From the NCBI GenBank assembly GCA_012064415.1, contig SSNU01000269.1, positions 1-64,000 of the forward strand: a stretch of DNA of 64,000 nt. The letters run 5' to 3'. Positions 21,525-33,049 of the stretch are shown one piece after another; the first letter of the stretch is position 1, and the number at the start of each line of letters is the position of its first letter. The stretch is from Gyrodactylus bullatarudis. Lineage: Eukaryota > Platyhelminthes > Monogenea > Gyrodactylidea > Gyrodactylidae. The translations under genes were made by a program, and so were the position numbers. Under the pieces are notes generated by a model, which worked only from the letters and a program-made list of their open reading frames with translations, did no database searches and was not told the DNA's origin.

Positions 21525-21823
21525 AGTTCTAAAAAATGAGAATTTGGCGTTACTTCAAGAATTGAAATTTGCCGTAATTTCCTTAAAAAATTTATCTTCA
21601 TGGGCCTCATGATCTAGATTCCAAGGAATTTTGATCAAATTCGATTTCTCGATAAAAAGAATTAATAGTGAATTTTCACATTTTCACAAAAACTCACTTT
21701 ATTTCCTATCTAAATGTATAGAAATTACTTGCTGCATTCTGATTGGTCGAGATAAATAATACTTAGTCAGGGGCTAGATATTCGTGTTTCAATAAAAATA
21801 TGTTTTAATAGAAATATTTTTAC
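21525..21823. repeat. Nested repeat fragments: foldback arm plus half of a TA element
   Basis: 21530-21655 matches a foldback-family arm (GATCTAGATTCCAAGGAATT, CAAATTCGATTTCTCGAT). 21660-21823 matches the right half of the TA-flanked element at 1864-2838 (CTAAATGTATAGAAATTACT, CTGATTGGTCGAGATAAATA, ending TTTTTACTGTA). The junction is abrupt, implying one element inserted next to or into the other, then truncation. Confidence 0.75.
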
Positions 21824-22382
21824 TGTAATTATATAAAAGAAAAAGTTTAATTTCAGATAATATTTTTCGAAAAAAAGTTGTGAATCCACTAAATGTATCT
21901 GTGTTCCAGTAAAGAAAAATACGTCGAGTCTGGAAATTTCACTGGAAAGTATCAATCTCAATTCTGAGTCAATTAAAAGGAATCATTTTTGTCAACATGA
22001 AAGATCTATCAATTATAACTTGAGAGTGAAGAGGACTGAGAAAAAAGAGACAGTGGGTGAAAAAAAACAATTCAAATGTAAAAATCTCTGTCAATACTGG
22101 ATTTCTTTATCACGAAATTTGGACGAGGGCATTTTAATTTCCGTTTGAATGGAAAATAAATATTACTACTTTGCTCAAGTTACTTCCATGTTGCTTCAGA
22201 TGATCAAAAGATTAGAATAAATTTTTCTTTTAACTTGATAATTTTCAAGTACATAGTGAGAATTATCAACAAAAATTTATTTTCAAAAACCTTTTTTTAT
22301 ATATATTTTAATCTTAAACAACTAAAATTATAATTCTATGAAATCACCGCTCAATTTTCAATGAATTTAGTATTACGTAATC

Positions 22383-22422
22383 ACATGAAAACTCACCGCA
22401 AGGGATTCGTTTTCATTTCATC
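22383..22422 (-). repeat. 40-nt palindromic exon/donor cassette, copy 2
   Basis: On the minus strand identical over 40 nt to 10092-10131. The donor GTGAGT starts at 22396. Flanks are unrelated to copy 1, apart from an approximate 40-nt similarity between its intron side (22345-22380) and 38388-38430 (CGCTCAATTTTCAATGAATT). Confidence 0.9.
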
Positions 22423-22504
22423 TAAAGTCCCAGAAAATTTTTTTTCATGACTCGCATTCAATCTTATGTCTATTCTATGGTTTGTGAATAGGCTGATTAC
22501 GAAT
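22397..22504 (-). CDS. Internal exon ending in the 40-nt cassette
   Basis: Open from an acceptor (AACTGTAG) at 22505 to the cassette donor. It is 108 nt, reading FVISLFTNHRIDIRLNASHE, then KKFSGTLDEMKTNPLR. Codons are coding-like. The next exon may follow a TTTCATAG acceptor near 22336 but is very short there. Function unknown; it shares only the last residues with the other two cassette genes. Confidence 0.38.
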
Positions 22505-23764
22505 CTACAGTTGTTTCAACGCAATTATTTTTTGTTCAGAAGTTATCGATCAAAAAATGGGTAGTTTTTGATCCAAAAACAGGCTATATTCGTAGCTTTA
22601 GCTAATAGAGTACAGGCGATTGCATATTTTTATTCTAGAGGTATGATTCCTTGATAAAAGTTATTTTACTTTATACCTATGACCCTGGAAAGTTGGTTTT
22701 CAAAAAAACGTTTTAAACAAAAATTAATTTTTCAAAAAAAATCAACTCTCTTTAAATTAGTATAGCGCGAGTTGGACGAATGATAGAGCCAAGATCTTTG
22801 CGTATTCCAGGAGATTAATAAATTTCCTATCAAATAGGTGGTAAACGAAGTATTTTCTGAGCCTTGGATGAATGATAATGAGTTGTTAAAATGACGTGTG
22901 ATCTATCACTATGGGACTTTTAAAAGACCACAGTCTCTTTATCATTCAGAAAAATTACTGCAAACAATGTTCTATGGATTTTTCTATAGATAGATATTTT
23001 TCCACAAAATTTTGGAAAATATCGTGTTAAATAATTCAGGGTTATAGTTATATAACCAAATCTTTTTTCTAAAGTAATAAGTAAAATGTATTATTTTCGG
23101 AAAAGCTCTATAGACTTTGAAGTGACAAGGAAAATTGAGAAATAAAAATTCAGTCTATAATTTATTCAATTCTTTCGGAAATTACTCTCAATTAACTAAA
23201 AAGGAAGTCAGCTATGTATGACGTAGAGATGGTGATATATTTTCTTTAAGAAAAAATTCTCCTTAATCAATTCTCCTGAATAATTTGTCAACAATAAGCG
23301 GTATTAGGGCACAATAATAAAGAATATATATATGTCTGTATATCTGGAACTCACACCAAGTCTGATAAAGATAACTTTTTATGTCTATTATCATTTCTGA
23401 AGATAATAGTATATCTCTAGAATCTACAGTACTTTAAAAGTCTCTAGTCTTTCTCTAGTATTCCTTCTGGGTGTTGGAATCATTGATGTCATTTGTTTTT
23501 TTATCTAAAGTTAATTGATATGAAGTTGGGAGTCTATGATTTTTACAAAAGAAATTCATATTTTGATTCGACGCCAAATTCCCATTTTTCGAACTTCCCT
23601 TATTTTAATTGAATTTGGAAGGTTGGTTAGAAGAATTTTTTCAGTATCAAGATAAGAGAATAAAATTAATTTTAACCATGCTAAATTTTATCTAAGGATT
23701 GAATTCATTACCGTTTGTATTTTGTTGAAATCACTACTTAAAAATCATTATTCAGCTTTCTTGT

Positions 23765-24045
23765 AGGATCCTTTAGAATCAGAACCAAAATAAATATTAC
23801 GCGAATTTCATAATGAACTTAAACAAGAGAAAATTGAATATTTCTGTCAAAAAGTTGTATCTGGCTAATTTACAAAATTGCTTTCTATGATTAATATATT
23901 GTGAAAATTGATAGTAATTTACAAGAAACTTTATCTATAAAAACATTGAATGCAGTTGATTTACCGAAATTAAGTCAAAATTTTTGGCAGAAGATTTAAA
24001 TTTTCAAGAACCATTCTGAAAATAAGAATTCTGCAGGATCCTAAT
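23765..24045 (+). repeat. Dispersed repeat, inverted copy at 41034-41300
   Basis: About 280 nt (CTAATTTACAAAATTGCTTT, ACAAGAAACTTTATCTATAA, GAACCATTCTGAAAATAAGA) recurs in reverse complement at 41034-41300 with few differences and one small deletion. A recent duplication by an unknown element. No terminal repeats or target duplication recognised. Confidence 0.85.
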
Positions 24046-25142
24046 TTCTTGTTTAATTTTGATCCTGAAAAACTTTTTTTGGCCATTCAGTCCTTACTTA
24101 AATTTCTTTTTTATTATAATTACTCATAAGTCATGAAAATTTGTGTTTTTGTTTATTTCATCTATAAAATAATTATTCAACTTTAGAACGGATTGTATAC
24201 TCAAGTATAAAAAATTTAGTGTAAATCCCCCACCCCTGATCCTGAGAGGGTTAGATTAGTTTGTTGTGTAAAATAAAACAAATGTATTTTTTTCAATTTT
24301 TAACTTGTCTGATAACTTGATATTTAAAATTAAGAGAGAAAAAGATGTGTAAAAATTCAACTTTTCTCCTTATTTTGATGAAAAAAATAATATCATTGCA
24401 AAGTTTATTCTTCAAGAACCCTTTGCAGTTAATTGATCATTTTTTATTAATATTATAATTATCTAAATCTGAACATTCATGAAATATTTATTCGGTTATT
24501 TATTGTAAATAAGTGATCTTTTTAAAAATAGATTTCAAAACTCTTGCTTTAGTCAAACTCTCTAACTAGAAAGAGGGGCCTATTAAGTACAAAAAATTGT
24601 CAAAATCTACTTCCTCAGAATGACACTTTAACTGTATTCAAATAAAATAAAACAGTCCATTATTTGTTATCAGTATAGAGTATATTGTTATTATCTAAAA
24701 AGAGTATCTATCATTATTATAAATGTCTGATATTCTCTAATCCCCTGACAGATTGAGAAAAGAATCAGTTTGATCTCAAGATTAATTTCAATCAAATCAA
24801 GATAAATCTTTGAGCAATGCTTCTATCCTCTCTTCAATCAAAGGAAGAAATTCCAATTGAATTCCTCTGTCCTTCCATGAGAGGGGATAAAATTTTGAAG
24901 AATTTTGATATATTCTCTTTCTTTTTAATAATAATACGACTACTATATACAAGAAATTATATCAAATAAAGTTATCTATTCATCTTTGGTATTCTCATTT
25001 GACCTGATAAATAATACACTTCAAGTATATATTGTATTATTTTTTATATGAAAAAGGAGAATCATTATACAATTTTTGAACAATTTTTTGACAGTTATCC
25101 AAACATTGTAATATTATTATGATTTGATAAAATAAAATTGAT

Positions 25143-25334
25143 ATGGAAAAATCAGCAGGGAGAAGAGATTTGGTGAAAATCATGCGTGCAACTCGAGAAA
25201 TATTAGTAGTCCGTAACGTAATACACACACAATTAAGTTTATCAAAAGTTTATTTTATACTCCTAGTGAGATTACATCATGTTGTAATTTTTTGCTATCA
25301 ATTTTTTACATCAAGGGAATTCGATCATGATTAA
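25143..25334 (+). CDS. Small protein, 63 aa, possible membrane segment
   Basis: ATG ORF with many G-first codons: a basic N-terminus MEKSAGRRDLVKIMRATREI, a hydrophobic stretch around residues 37-55 (VYFILLVRLHHVVIFCY), ending REFDHD and TAA. An overlapping antisense ORF (25037-25228) looks less coding. No family recognised. Confidence 0.45.
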   Translation: MEKSAGRRDLVKIMRATREILVVRNVIHTQLSLSKVYFILLVRLHHVVIFCYQFFTSREFDHD

Positions 25335-26274
25335 AAGAGCTTTCTAATGAGTAATCAAAATTTCCAAGGATTCAAACGAACCAATACTATCAACTATTTT
25401 CGCTGAATTAAAAAAATTCAATTTTTTTCATGAAGGTCACAAAACCCGACTCGTACCGATTTAAGAAAATATTAATTTGGAAAATTTGGAGAAATTTTAA
25501 ATTGCGCTTTGTCGGGATTTTTCTATTTGTTTAATTTTGAGTGGATTTAAAGGTGTAACGCTAAGATATTAATTTTCAAGTAGTAGAATTAGTCGAAATG
25601 GAGTGTGGCGGTAATGGAGTGTTTTTTGTGAAAATCATAAATTTTCACTTTGTTCATGTCTCAACATACTCAAACAAGAGCTGATCTTCTTACTAACACC
25701 TAATTAAGATATAAAAAGGAAAATCCGATTGGGTCGTATTTTTATTGTCTGAATGAAATATGTTTCCTCATCTGCATATCTACTGTTCAATATTTCATGT
25801 AATAAAAGTAATATTAATTTCACAAAAATTTCCTTCTGTAGTGGAATTTAGAAAAATCGATCGATTTGGCTGTTGATTTCATCTATAATTTTCACTTTGC
25901 ATAGTTGAATTTCATAGCTTGCATTGTATCTATGATGAATTTTCTCTACTCCGATGAATAATGAAAGTGATGCAGTTTTTAGTATATTTCATCTCAACAC
26001 CATTCGAGAATGAACAAGTTTGGTAAGGATGTGCAAAGGCGTAATTGAAATATCTTATGAATTTTAATTAAAATTCAAATTTTATCCTTAGAGAAATGCA
26101 CTGAATACTCATATTTGTCAACCAAAAGATGAAGATCATAGTGTTCGAAGTACAGCTAAAAAAACTCCACTCCAAAGAATCACAATGAAACTGTCATTTA
26201 TACACGCCTTTGAATTTAAATTTTAGCTTTGAATAGTCATCAATGATCATTAATGAACGTTAAACATAGAATTT

Positions 26275-26420
26275 TCAAATTTTCTGGGTTAAATTAGCGA
26301 ACAGTTGCCCCCTCTTATTTCTCTCTAAGTTCACTTTGAATCGTGTTGGTCTTTTAATTATCGATGACATGAAAACTCACCGCAAGGGATTCGTTTTCAT
26401 TTCATCTATGTTAAATAGCT
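26275..26420 (-). CDS. Two 3' exons of a gene carrying cassette copy 3
   Basis: The exon ending at 26381 reads ELFNIDEMKTNPL. A 30-nt intron 26380-26351 (GTGAGT...TAAAAG) splits an Arg codon. The last exon 26350-26275 reads PTRFKVNLERNKRGQLFANL, then TQKI and TGA. Phases agree. The 5' part is not resolved beyond about 26420. Function unknown. Confidence 0.4.
26367..26406 (-). repeat. 40-nt palindromic exon/donor cassette, copy 3
   Basis: On the minus strand identical over 40 nt to copies 1 and 2. The donor GTGAGT starts at 26380. Flanks are unrelated, except that AGAGACTAA occurs a few bases upstream both here and in copy 1. Confidence 0.9.
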
Positions 26421-27887
26421 CTTAGTCTCTTTGTCACTCAGAAAAAATTTCTGTTATTAAACCTAGTTTTTTGTAATAAAAATTTTTTATTTGATTATAT
26501 CGAAGTGAAAAAATAAATCTTGAAGTTATAAATGGTAGTTTTAAAAAAAATTTTCTTAAAGGAAATTGTTTTGTGGATTGATACCTGAAAGAGTTGAGTT
26601 TGATCCGGTGGTAGTCCTTATCAGGATTTAGTAACGACTATTATTGATAGGGTCAGTGTGTTGAATATACAAATTGATGATATGTCGGAACCAACGAGGG
26701 GTAAGGTTGGCCTGATCTGTAGCTTTGGGTTCCATGCAGCTTAAGAGCACGATAAATTGAATTCTCTCAAGGGCTGTGGTTTATCCAGCACTGATTGATG
26801 AGAAAATAGCTGCACCATATTCATGTGAGGAAATAATTAAATTTTTATAAAATTGGAGTCTGAGATTTGGGTATTTGATAAACTTCCTTTGATTACACTT
26901 GAAATGTGCTTAGAGGTGTCAACTTAAAGATAGGACTTATGATTTTTACAATTTTCTCAATTTGATTTAAATATTTTGCAATCTAAATCATGGGCTGATG
27001 TTTCTAGGGTATCTTTCTTCTCTTCAGGTAATAATGCAAAGTTGATTGCGCTTTGGATAATTTTGGATAAAAAATATTTGAGAAATCAATTCTTATGAAA
27101 ATTATGGTATATTTCAAATCTCGAGTTCACACAAAATTCCCATCTTTTGAGTTAAAATTTTTTGTTGATTTCAAAGTCAAAGAAAGATCAGAGGTTTTCA
27201 GGATCCCGATTAGTCAAAGAAATCAAATAAGCTGAATCTAATCTCGGACCTATCAGAGTTGAGGAATGTAGAAATGTTTTTGTAAATTCATCATAATTAT
27301 AAATAGAGTCAACTCTATAGATTATTTTTAAGCAAAATAATCAAAAATACAGAAATTTATTTTAAATGCACATTTTTAATAACTCTATCATGCAGGATCA
27401 AGACATCCATGAATGATTGATTTATGGCCACCATTAAATGCTAATAATATTTCTTGAAATGTAATTGCAGCAATACATTTAATGTTATATAACGTTATCA
27501 ATAACTATATGTCCCACTAAAACATTATATATCGTGTAGTATCCATGTAAACTTTTAGACTGATAGAAAAACAAATGAGACACACGCATTGGCGCAGGAA
27601 AATAATGACAATTGAAATAAGCCTGGCATAGGAGAAGAGGAAATCATTTATCACATGGATAAAATTGATAAGAAGAGAACCTAGATGAAATTTACCAAAA
27701 TCCCTTGAAAGTTTTATAGTCAAATCAATCCTACTAGGCTTGATTCATATTTAAAAAAAACTCTGAAATTTCAATGAGAATGTGTAAATTTAGCTTCTTA
27801 CAAAAACCACTGTAAAAATAATTTGAATTATTTAAGGATTTTAAATTTAAAAAAATTTTTGAGAATCAGAAAGATACATAAAGTTAG

Positions 27888-28142
27888 TTGATATGAAGTT
27901 GAGAATCTATGATTTTTACAAAAAATACCAATTTTTTCGAACTTTGAACTGAAATTTTTTATTGATTTCAAATTGAGAGAATGACTAAAAGTTGTTTTTT
28001 AAGATCAGAATTAGACAAAAAAAGGCCATATTTTTCTTCAAACATAATCGTAAAAGTGGACATCATGAGTAAGATTCCAAGAAATTTTTAATGAAAAAAT
28101 CAAGGTTTTCGTAAAAATCACAGATTCACATCAATTAGCTTT
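27888..28142. repeat. Short foldback-family element
   Basis: Begins AGTTGATATGAAGTTGAGAA and ends with the reverse complement form (GATTCACATCAATTAGCTTT). It is a shortened relative of the elements at 41880 and 42655. The inner part carries the family motif with TTGATTTCAAATTGAG. No gene. Confidence 0.8.
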
Positions 28143-30040
28143 AGATTTTAACAGCAAATTAGCATTTTAAGGTCGTTGATTTTTATCAAACGCCACTGTA
28201 ATCTAGGTGTGAGAACCAAAGGCTCCATCAAGTTAGATTTCAATAATCACATTTTTCCAGTAACCCATAAAGAGAATCTTACAAGATTAATGATTGAGTA
28301 TTCTAATGAATAAAGACAGATTGATGATTCATGATACAAAGTTTATGGAAAAGTTATCACAAATCAAATTAGTATATAGAAAGAACGTAAAAAGGGAATT
28401 TTTCTCCTACTTTTTGGGTGTCGAAAAAAAAGATTGATTTAATTATTCCGAACGAGATCTTTCATTCATTCACATTTCTAATCCCAACTCTTCGTCCTTC
28501 ATCTGAATTCATTTTTCAACTTTTGTGATTTCAAGGAATTTGGAGATGAGAAGAATTTGGGGGATGGGGTAGATGTAGAGTCAATAGAGGAATTAAGTTA
28601 ATAATTATGTAAATTTTGGATAGAAAAAAGCCTCTTGTGATGTTAACTAATTCATAAATATACAAGAAGAAGAATTTTCATTAAATCTTGGAGTTACTAT
28701 CAAAGTACAAAGATTTAAACTGTAGTAAGTAATATTCGTGACAGAAATAAAAAGTCATTTGACAATTTTTCGAATTTTAATTCCTCAAAGTTTCTTTTTT
28801 CTATTTGAGATTTTTATATTCCTTTTATCCTCCCTGAATTGTCCCATCTACAGATCAAAGAAATATATAGAAAAAACATCATGATCACAAAAAACAATTT
28901 CATGATAATCTGTTAAGGAGAGATCAAGTTTATGTAACTTTTCCACCATGACCTCATATATGAAGAATATTTATCCCAACTGAAGGACATTTCAGCTTTG
29001 TTTGTTAAGCTCTCATGATTAAATATTTTTTTTATTATTCAATACAAGTTTTAAAGAAAGAACCTACACTCATGTTTAGTAATAATAATCCAGAATCATT
29101 TTTTATTTACATTTTAATTTTGAAACAATGAAATGATAATAAAATAATTTTATAATCTACCTTGGCATAGTTTGATACTAGAGCACGTAACTTTTTCTAT
29201 CCATGAGAGATAAATGTAGGCAAAAATTATGTGAACGGTATTAGTTTAACGACAAGATGAAGGCGATATATATCTGCTCTATCAGTGTATAAAAATAGCA
29301 TAATGCATTTACATTAAATGTCATTATTTGGGTAAAGAAAATAATAATATTAATAATACAGAGGAAATAATTAGATCATCTGGATTAGTGAAAAAATTAA
29401 TTTTATTTTGATCGATTCATGGAATTAAAGATTATAAACTTTTTATGAACAAGTTACTATAGTGGCTAGATAAAGATCTTAAGCATCATGATTGTAAAGT
29501 TCAAGCTACAATGAAATTCCCATAATATTTCTTGTTCGTGTTGTACTTACAGGTTCACGAATGTAACAAGTGATCAAAATTGAGATTCCACACTCGTTTC
29601 TGAGCCTTATAACCTCTGAAAGATTTGGTAAAAGTTATTGAATTCCGGTATCCAATTTGCATTTCGATTTAAATCTTTAATATGTCAACTAATTTCAGAC
29701 TAAAAATTGATTTGCTTACCCCAACCCCTAATCGTGTGAGATGATGGTTCAACTGTCTAAAACCAGTTGTATAAAGTTGATAATTCAAACTGACAAGAAT
29801 CAAAGTATAAATTTGGGTCAGTCAATTTGAAATGAAATCGATTAGGGCAATTCCAATGGAGGGTTTGAATCTAATTTTAAATTTGTTCAACTGAAAGCAC
29901 TTCTTGTATCGAAATGATGGAAGAAATACTTTGCTTGAAAAAATAAAAAAGTGGAAAATATTTGTACTGAATAATTTCTTTGAATTTCTTAAAGCTAGAA
30001 CCTCACAAGTCTTGGTGAAAAATTAATTAACCTCTTTCAA
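28143..30040. other. No supported gene
   Basis: Scattered short frames only. AT-rich with simple A and T runs; AATAATAATAATT-type microsatellite tracts occur nearby at 30070. No inverted repeat noticed. Confidence 0.35.
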
Positions 30041-30122
30041 TTTGTTATCTCTACCAGTTTCTTTTCTCTATCGTTCTAGTGTACTAATAATAATAATTAT
30101 TATTATTGAAAACAACAAGGAA

Positions 30123-30290
30123 ATGAATCGAGATGAATTCATTATCCATTTTCAAAGTTGTTCTTTCAACTTTATATGTATTCAAAAACCACTTCTACGT
30201 ATCATTGATAACCAATATTATTTTTTTGAAAATAACAATTTTCATTTGACTTGCATCTTTCGTTCTGTAACAATTTATATAATTTATTAG
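30123..30290 (+). CDS. Possible 55-aa ORF
   Basis: MNRDEFIIHFQSCSFNFICI at the start, ending CIFRSVTIYIIY and TAG. The frame continues upstream through an AAT microsatellite to 30042. Composition is only moderately coding-like. Function unknown; it may be chance. Confidence 0.22.
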   Translation: MNRDEFIIHFQSCSFNFICIQKPLLRIIDNQYYFFENNNFHLTCIFRSVTIYIIY

Positions 30291-30387
30291 CCTACATCTC
30301 TAAACGAAATTTATTCATTTCAACGGTTTGATAAATTTGAATTTTCCTCTCTGTATTAATTAGCAGATTTGAACGAAATTTTCATCG

Positions 30388-30785
30388 ATATGAAAACATC
30401 TCATCATCAAGTATTTAAATATAATCCCACCAAATTTCGTTTCAAAATTCCTTTCCATGCTTCTGGAATTAGATAAACAAAATTGTGAAAATTATTTAAT
30501 TTTGAACGTTTTTACTGTTTTATATTTATAATTTTAACTAGAATTCCCATTATTTCTCCACAAGAAGTAAAAATGACTTAAATTCTATTAAAATAGTTTT
30601 TTCAATAGCTCAAAACGAAATTTCTCTTATTTTTTATGAATATTTCAATTTTGATAGGTAAAAAACGTTCAAAATTTTCACAATTTTGTTTATCTAATTC
30701 CAGAAGCATGGAAAGGTATTTTGAAGGGAATTTGGTGGGATTATATTTAAATATTTGAAGATGAGATTTTTTCATATCGATGGTT
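30388..30785. repeat. Foldback repeat FB4
   Basis: Arms of about 125 nt: ATTAGATAAACAAAATTGTG in the left arm and its reverse complement in the right (30673-30692 area), plus CCACCAAATTTCGTTTC and its counterpart. It is about 400 bp in all. The 75-codon ORF on the minus strand here is part of the repeat. Confidence 0.85.
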
Positions 30786-31434
30786 GATTTAGGTAATTTT
30801 GCAAAATTTTGCTCAAGTCTACTCAGCATTTTAGATGGATAAGTAATTTAGGAGAAAATATATCATTAATACCATTATTAAAACAAATCAAACTTTTACG
30901 CTAGATTCATAAGGGAATTTTCCATAGAATGAAATAGATATATTGTGGCGGTGTATATAGTTTTTGAGGTCCATTACAAAGGTATAAAGTGGATAAACAT
31001 TATATATGAAAGACATGACTAAAATTATCTACTTGGATCATTCAATCACGCCGATACTGGTAGAGGAGAAATTTTAATTTTTCATATAATTTCATCTGAT
31101 GCAAACGAACAAAAAGTGAAGTGTAGGGATATGAAAAAATGAGATTTGGGAATTAAAATCACTTTTTTCAATCAAAATTTATTCACTGTTTTTTTTCCAA
31201 TTTTTAATTTATTTTTTATTCGCTTGATTGAGAACGTAGTAGAATTTTGGACGAAAAATATTCCCTATGAGTTTCTGTTGTAAGCATCAATCTTTAGAAT
31301 AGATCAAAATTAATCTTTTAAAACGTATTTTATAAATCTTTTTAGAGGAAGAAGGTTCTTAATATGAATGAAATATTGTTGTGAATGAAAGAAACCCGGT
31401 TTCCTTAGTCTCAATGAAGATGAAACATGCATTT

Positions 31435-31718
31435 TTAACACGATATTGTTCGTACAAAACTAATAACGTATTGTTTTATTTCACTATTGTCATATAACAA
31501 GAGGGAAAACATGCTTGAAAAAGATTTTTTACAATTGAAAAACGACAGCAATATCTCATCAAAAAAGAGAAAAATTTCTTTACGTTCAAATAGCAACTTT
31601 TCGTTTGTTTTTGTAAGCATAACGATAAAAAAATCATAAAGTTAGAAACCTCATGTATCAATTCTTTCGTTTTATTTCCCCTCAATGAAGGGAGCAAATA
31701 TCTAACAAGTTTCCTCAT
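31435..31718 (-). CDS. Small protein, two overlapping frames probably joined by an intron
   Basis: The first frame from ATG 31718 reads MRKLVRYLLPSLRGNKTKEL. The second, ending at 31435, reads LLFERKEIFLFFDEILLSFF ... stop. A 53-nt intron (GTTTCT at 31649 to GAAAAG at 31597) would join them in phase to give about 76 aa. Without splicing, an 80-aa product from the first frame is also possible. Hydrophobic, perhaps membrane-associated. Family unknown. Confidence 0.35.
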
Positions 31719-32081
31719 GTTCTTACGTGTTCAGGTAACATGTCCTCCAAAATGATGTCACAATTATAATTATTTAAGGTTAAGAGTTTATAATCTACCC
31801 AATCACCCAATCTTGGATACCTTTGATGATTCTGAAAAATAATTCACCGGCATCTCAGAATGGGAAGAATTCTAATTTTAGAATATATAATTTGATACAA
31901 GGATTATGTTTCATGAATTGAGTTTCATTAATACAAATAAGTATATATCGGAGGAAGACACAAATCATTATTCTCAGAGCAGGAAATTTAAAAATCTTTC
32001 TCTATGTAAATTGAATGAAAAACATGATTAAAAGTACTTGGATCTCAGTTATAGAACAACTTTTCTCACTATCTAAAGCTA

Positions 32082-32516
32082 GTTAATATGAAGATGGGAA
32101 TTTATGCTTTTTACAAAATTATAAATTTTTTCATCAAGAAATCGAATTTGATCAAGATTTTTTGGAATCTAGATCGTAGGTTCCACTCTCAGGATCTGAA
32201 GAAAAAAGATTTTTGATATTTGATTTCTTTAACTAATCGTGATCCTCAAAATCAACTTTTGATGACTCTCTCACTTTTAAATCAACAGAAATTATCAACA
32301 CAAAGTTCAAAAGAATGGGAATTCGGCGCCATCGCTAGATTTGAAATCTGCCATAACTTTCTTAAAATTTGATTTTTTTCAAATTTTTTTTCTTCAGATC
32401 CTGAGAGTGGAACCTACGATCTAGATTCCAAAAAATCTTGATCAAATTCGATTTCTTGATGAAAAAATTTATAATTTTGTAAAAAGCATAAATTCCCATC
32501 TTCATATTAACTAGCT
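32082..32516. repeat. Foldback element FB5
   Basis: Left end CTAAAGCTAGTTAATATGAA near 32078 and right end its reverse complement near 32516. The arms are about 140 nt and nearly identical, including GATCGTAGGTTCCACTCTCA in both. The inner part shares GATCCTCAAAATCAACTTTT with the large foldback family. Confidence 0.9.
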
Positions 32517-33049
32517 TTAGTTGAAAAATTCTTAATTCTATGAGAGGAAATAAGGACCTCAAACATAGAGAACCTTATCACTTTTAGCAATTGCACATAG
32601 ACAGGTTTGAGGTGATCGAGTAATCCAAAATGAACTATTAGATACCAAATTTTATGTCATGCTATTTAGGCTTGTCCATACTTTGCAAAATTGAGTAGAG
32701 AATTTGAGTTTAAAATAATAAAATTTATGTGAATTTTTCTCTGATGAAAGCAATAAAATAAAGGGAGTCAACGTTCTGTTTTTTTTTTCTAGTAATAATA
32801 ACATTTTTAAATAAAATAAATCAAAGAAACTCAACATGACTGAAACATGGTGTAGAGAGGTTTTATCTCTTCAATATGACTGAGTAATTTGAAGAGTGAA
32901 TTAAAGACTGATTAGTTGTACTCTCATATTTAAAAAGTTCTTACGCAAAAGAAAAACGCATAATACCTCTTCTATTAATCAGGTTATGCTATAAAAAAAT
33001 TTTATTTCAAATTGCTCACCTTCTAACATTGAGAGCAGTTTCAATTTTA

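Noticed and set aside
10092..26406. 40-nt repeat as a CRISPR repeat or as histone 3' stem-loops
   Set aside because: The copies are thousands of bases apart, not regularly spaced, and do not match the histone stem-loop consensus.
27517..27723. 68-aa hydrophobic ORF on the minus strand
   Set aside because: No ATG at its 5' end, mostly Ile/Leu/Phe, and no splice-supported neighbours; not distinguishable from chance.
30602..30829. 75-aa ORF on the minus strand as a gene
   Set aside because: It lies in the right arm of foldback repeat FB4.
32362..32562. 66-aa ORF on the minus strand as a gene
   Set aside because: It lies in the arm of foldback element FB5 and is explained by the repeat.
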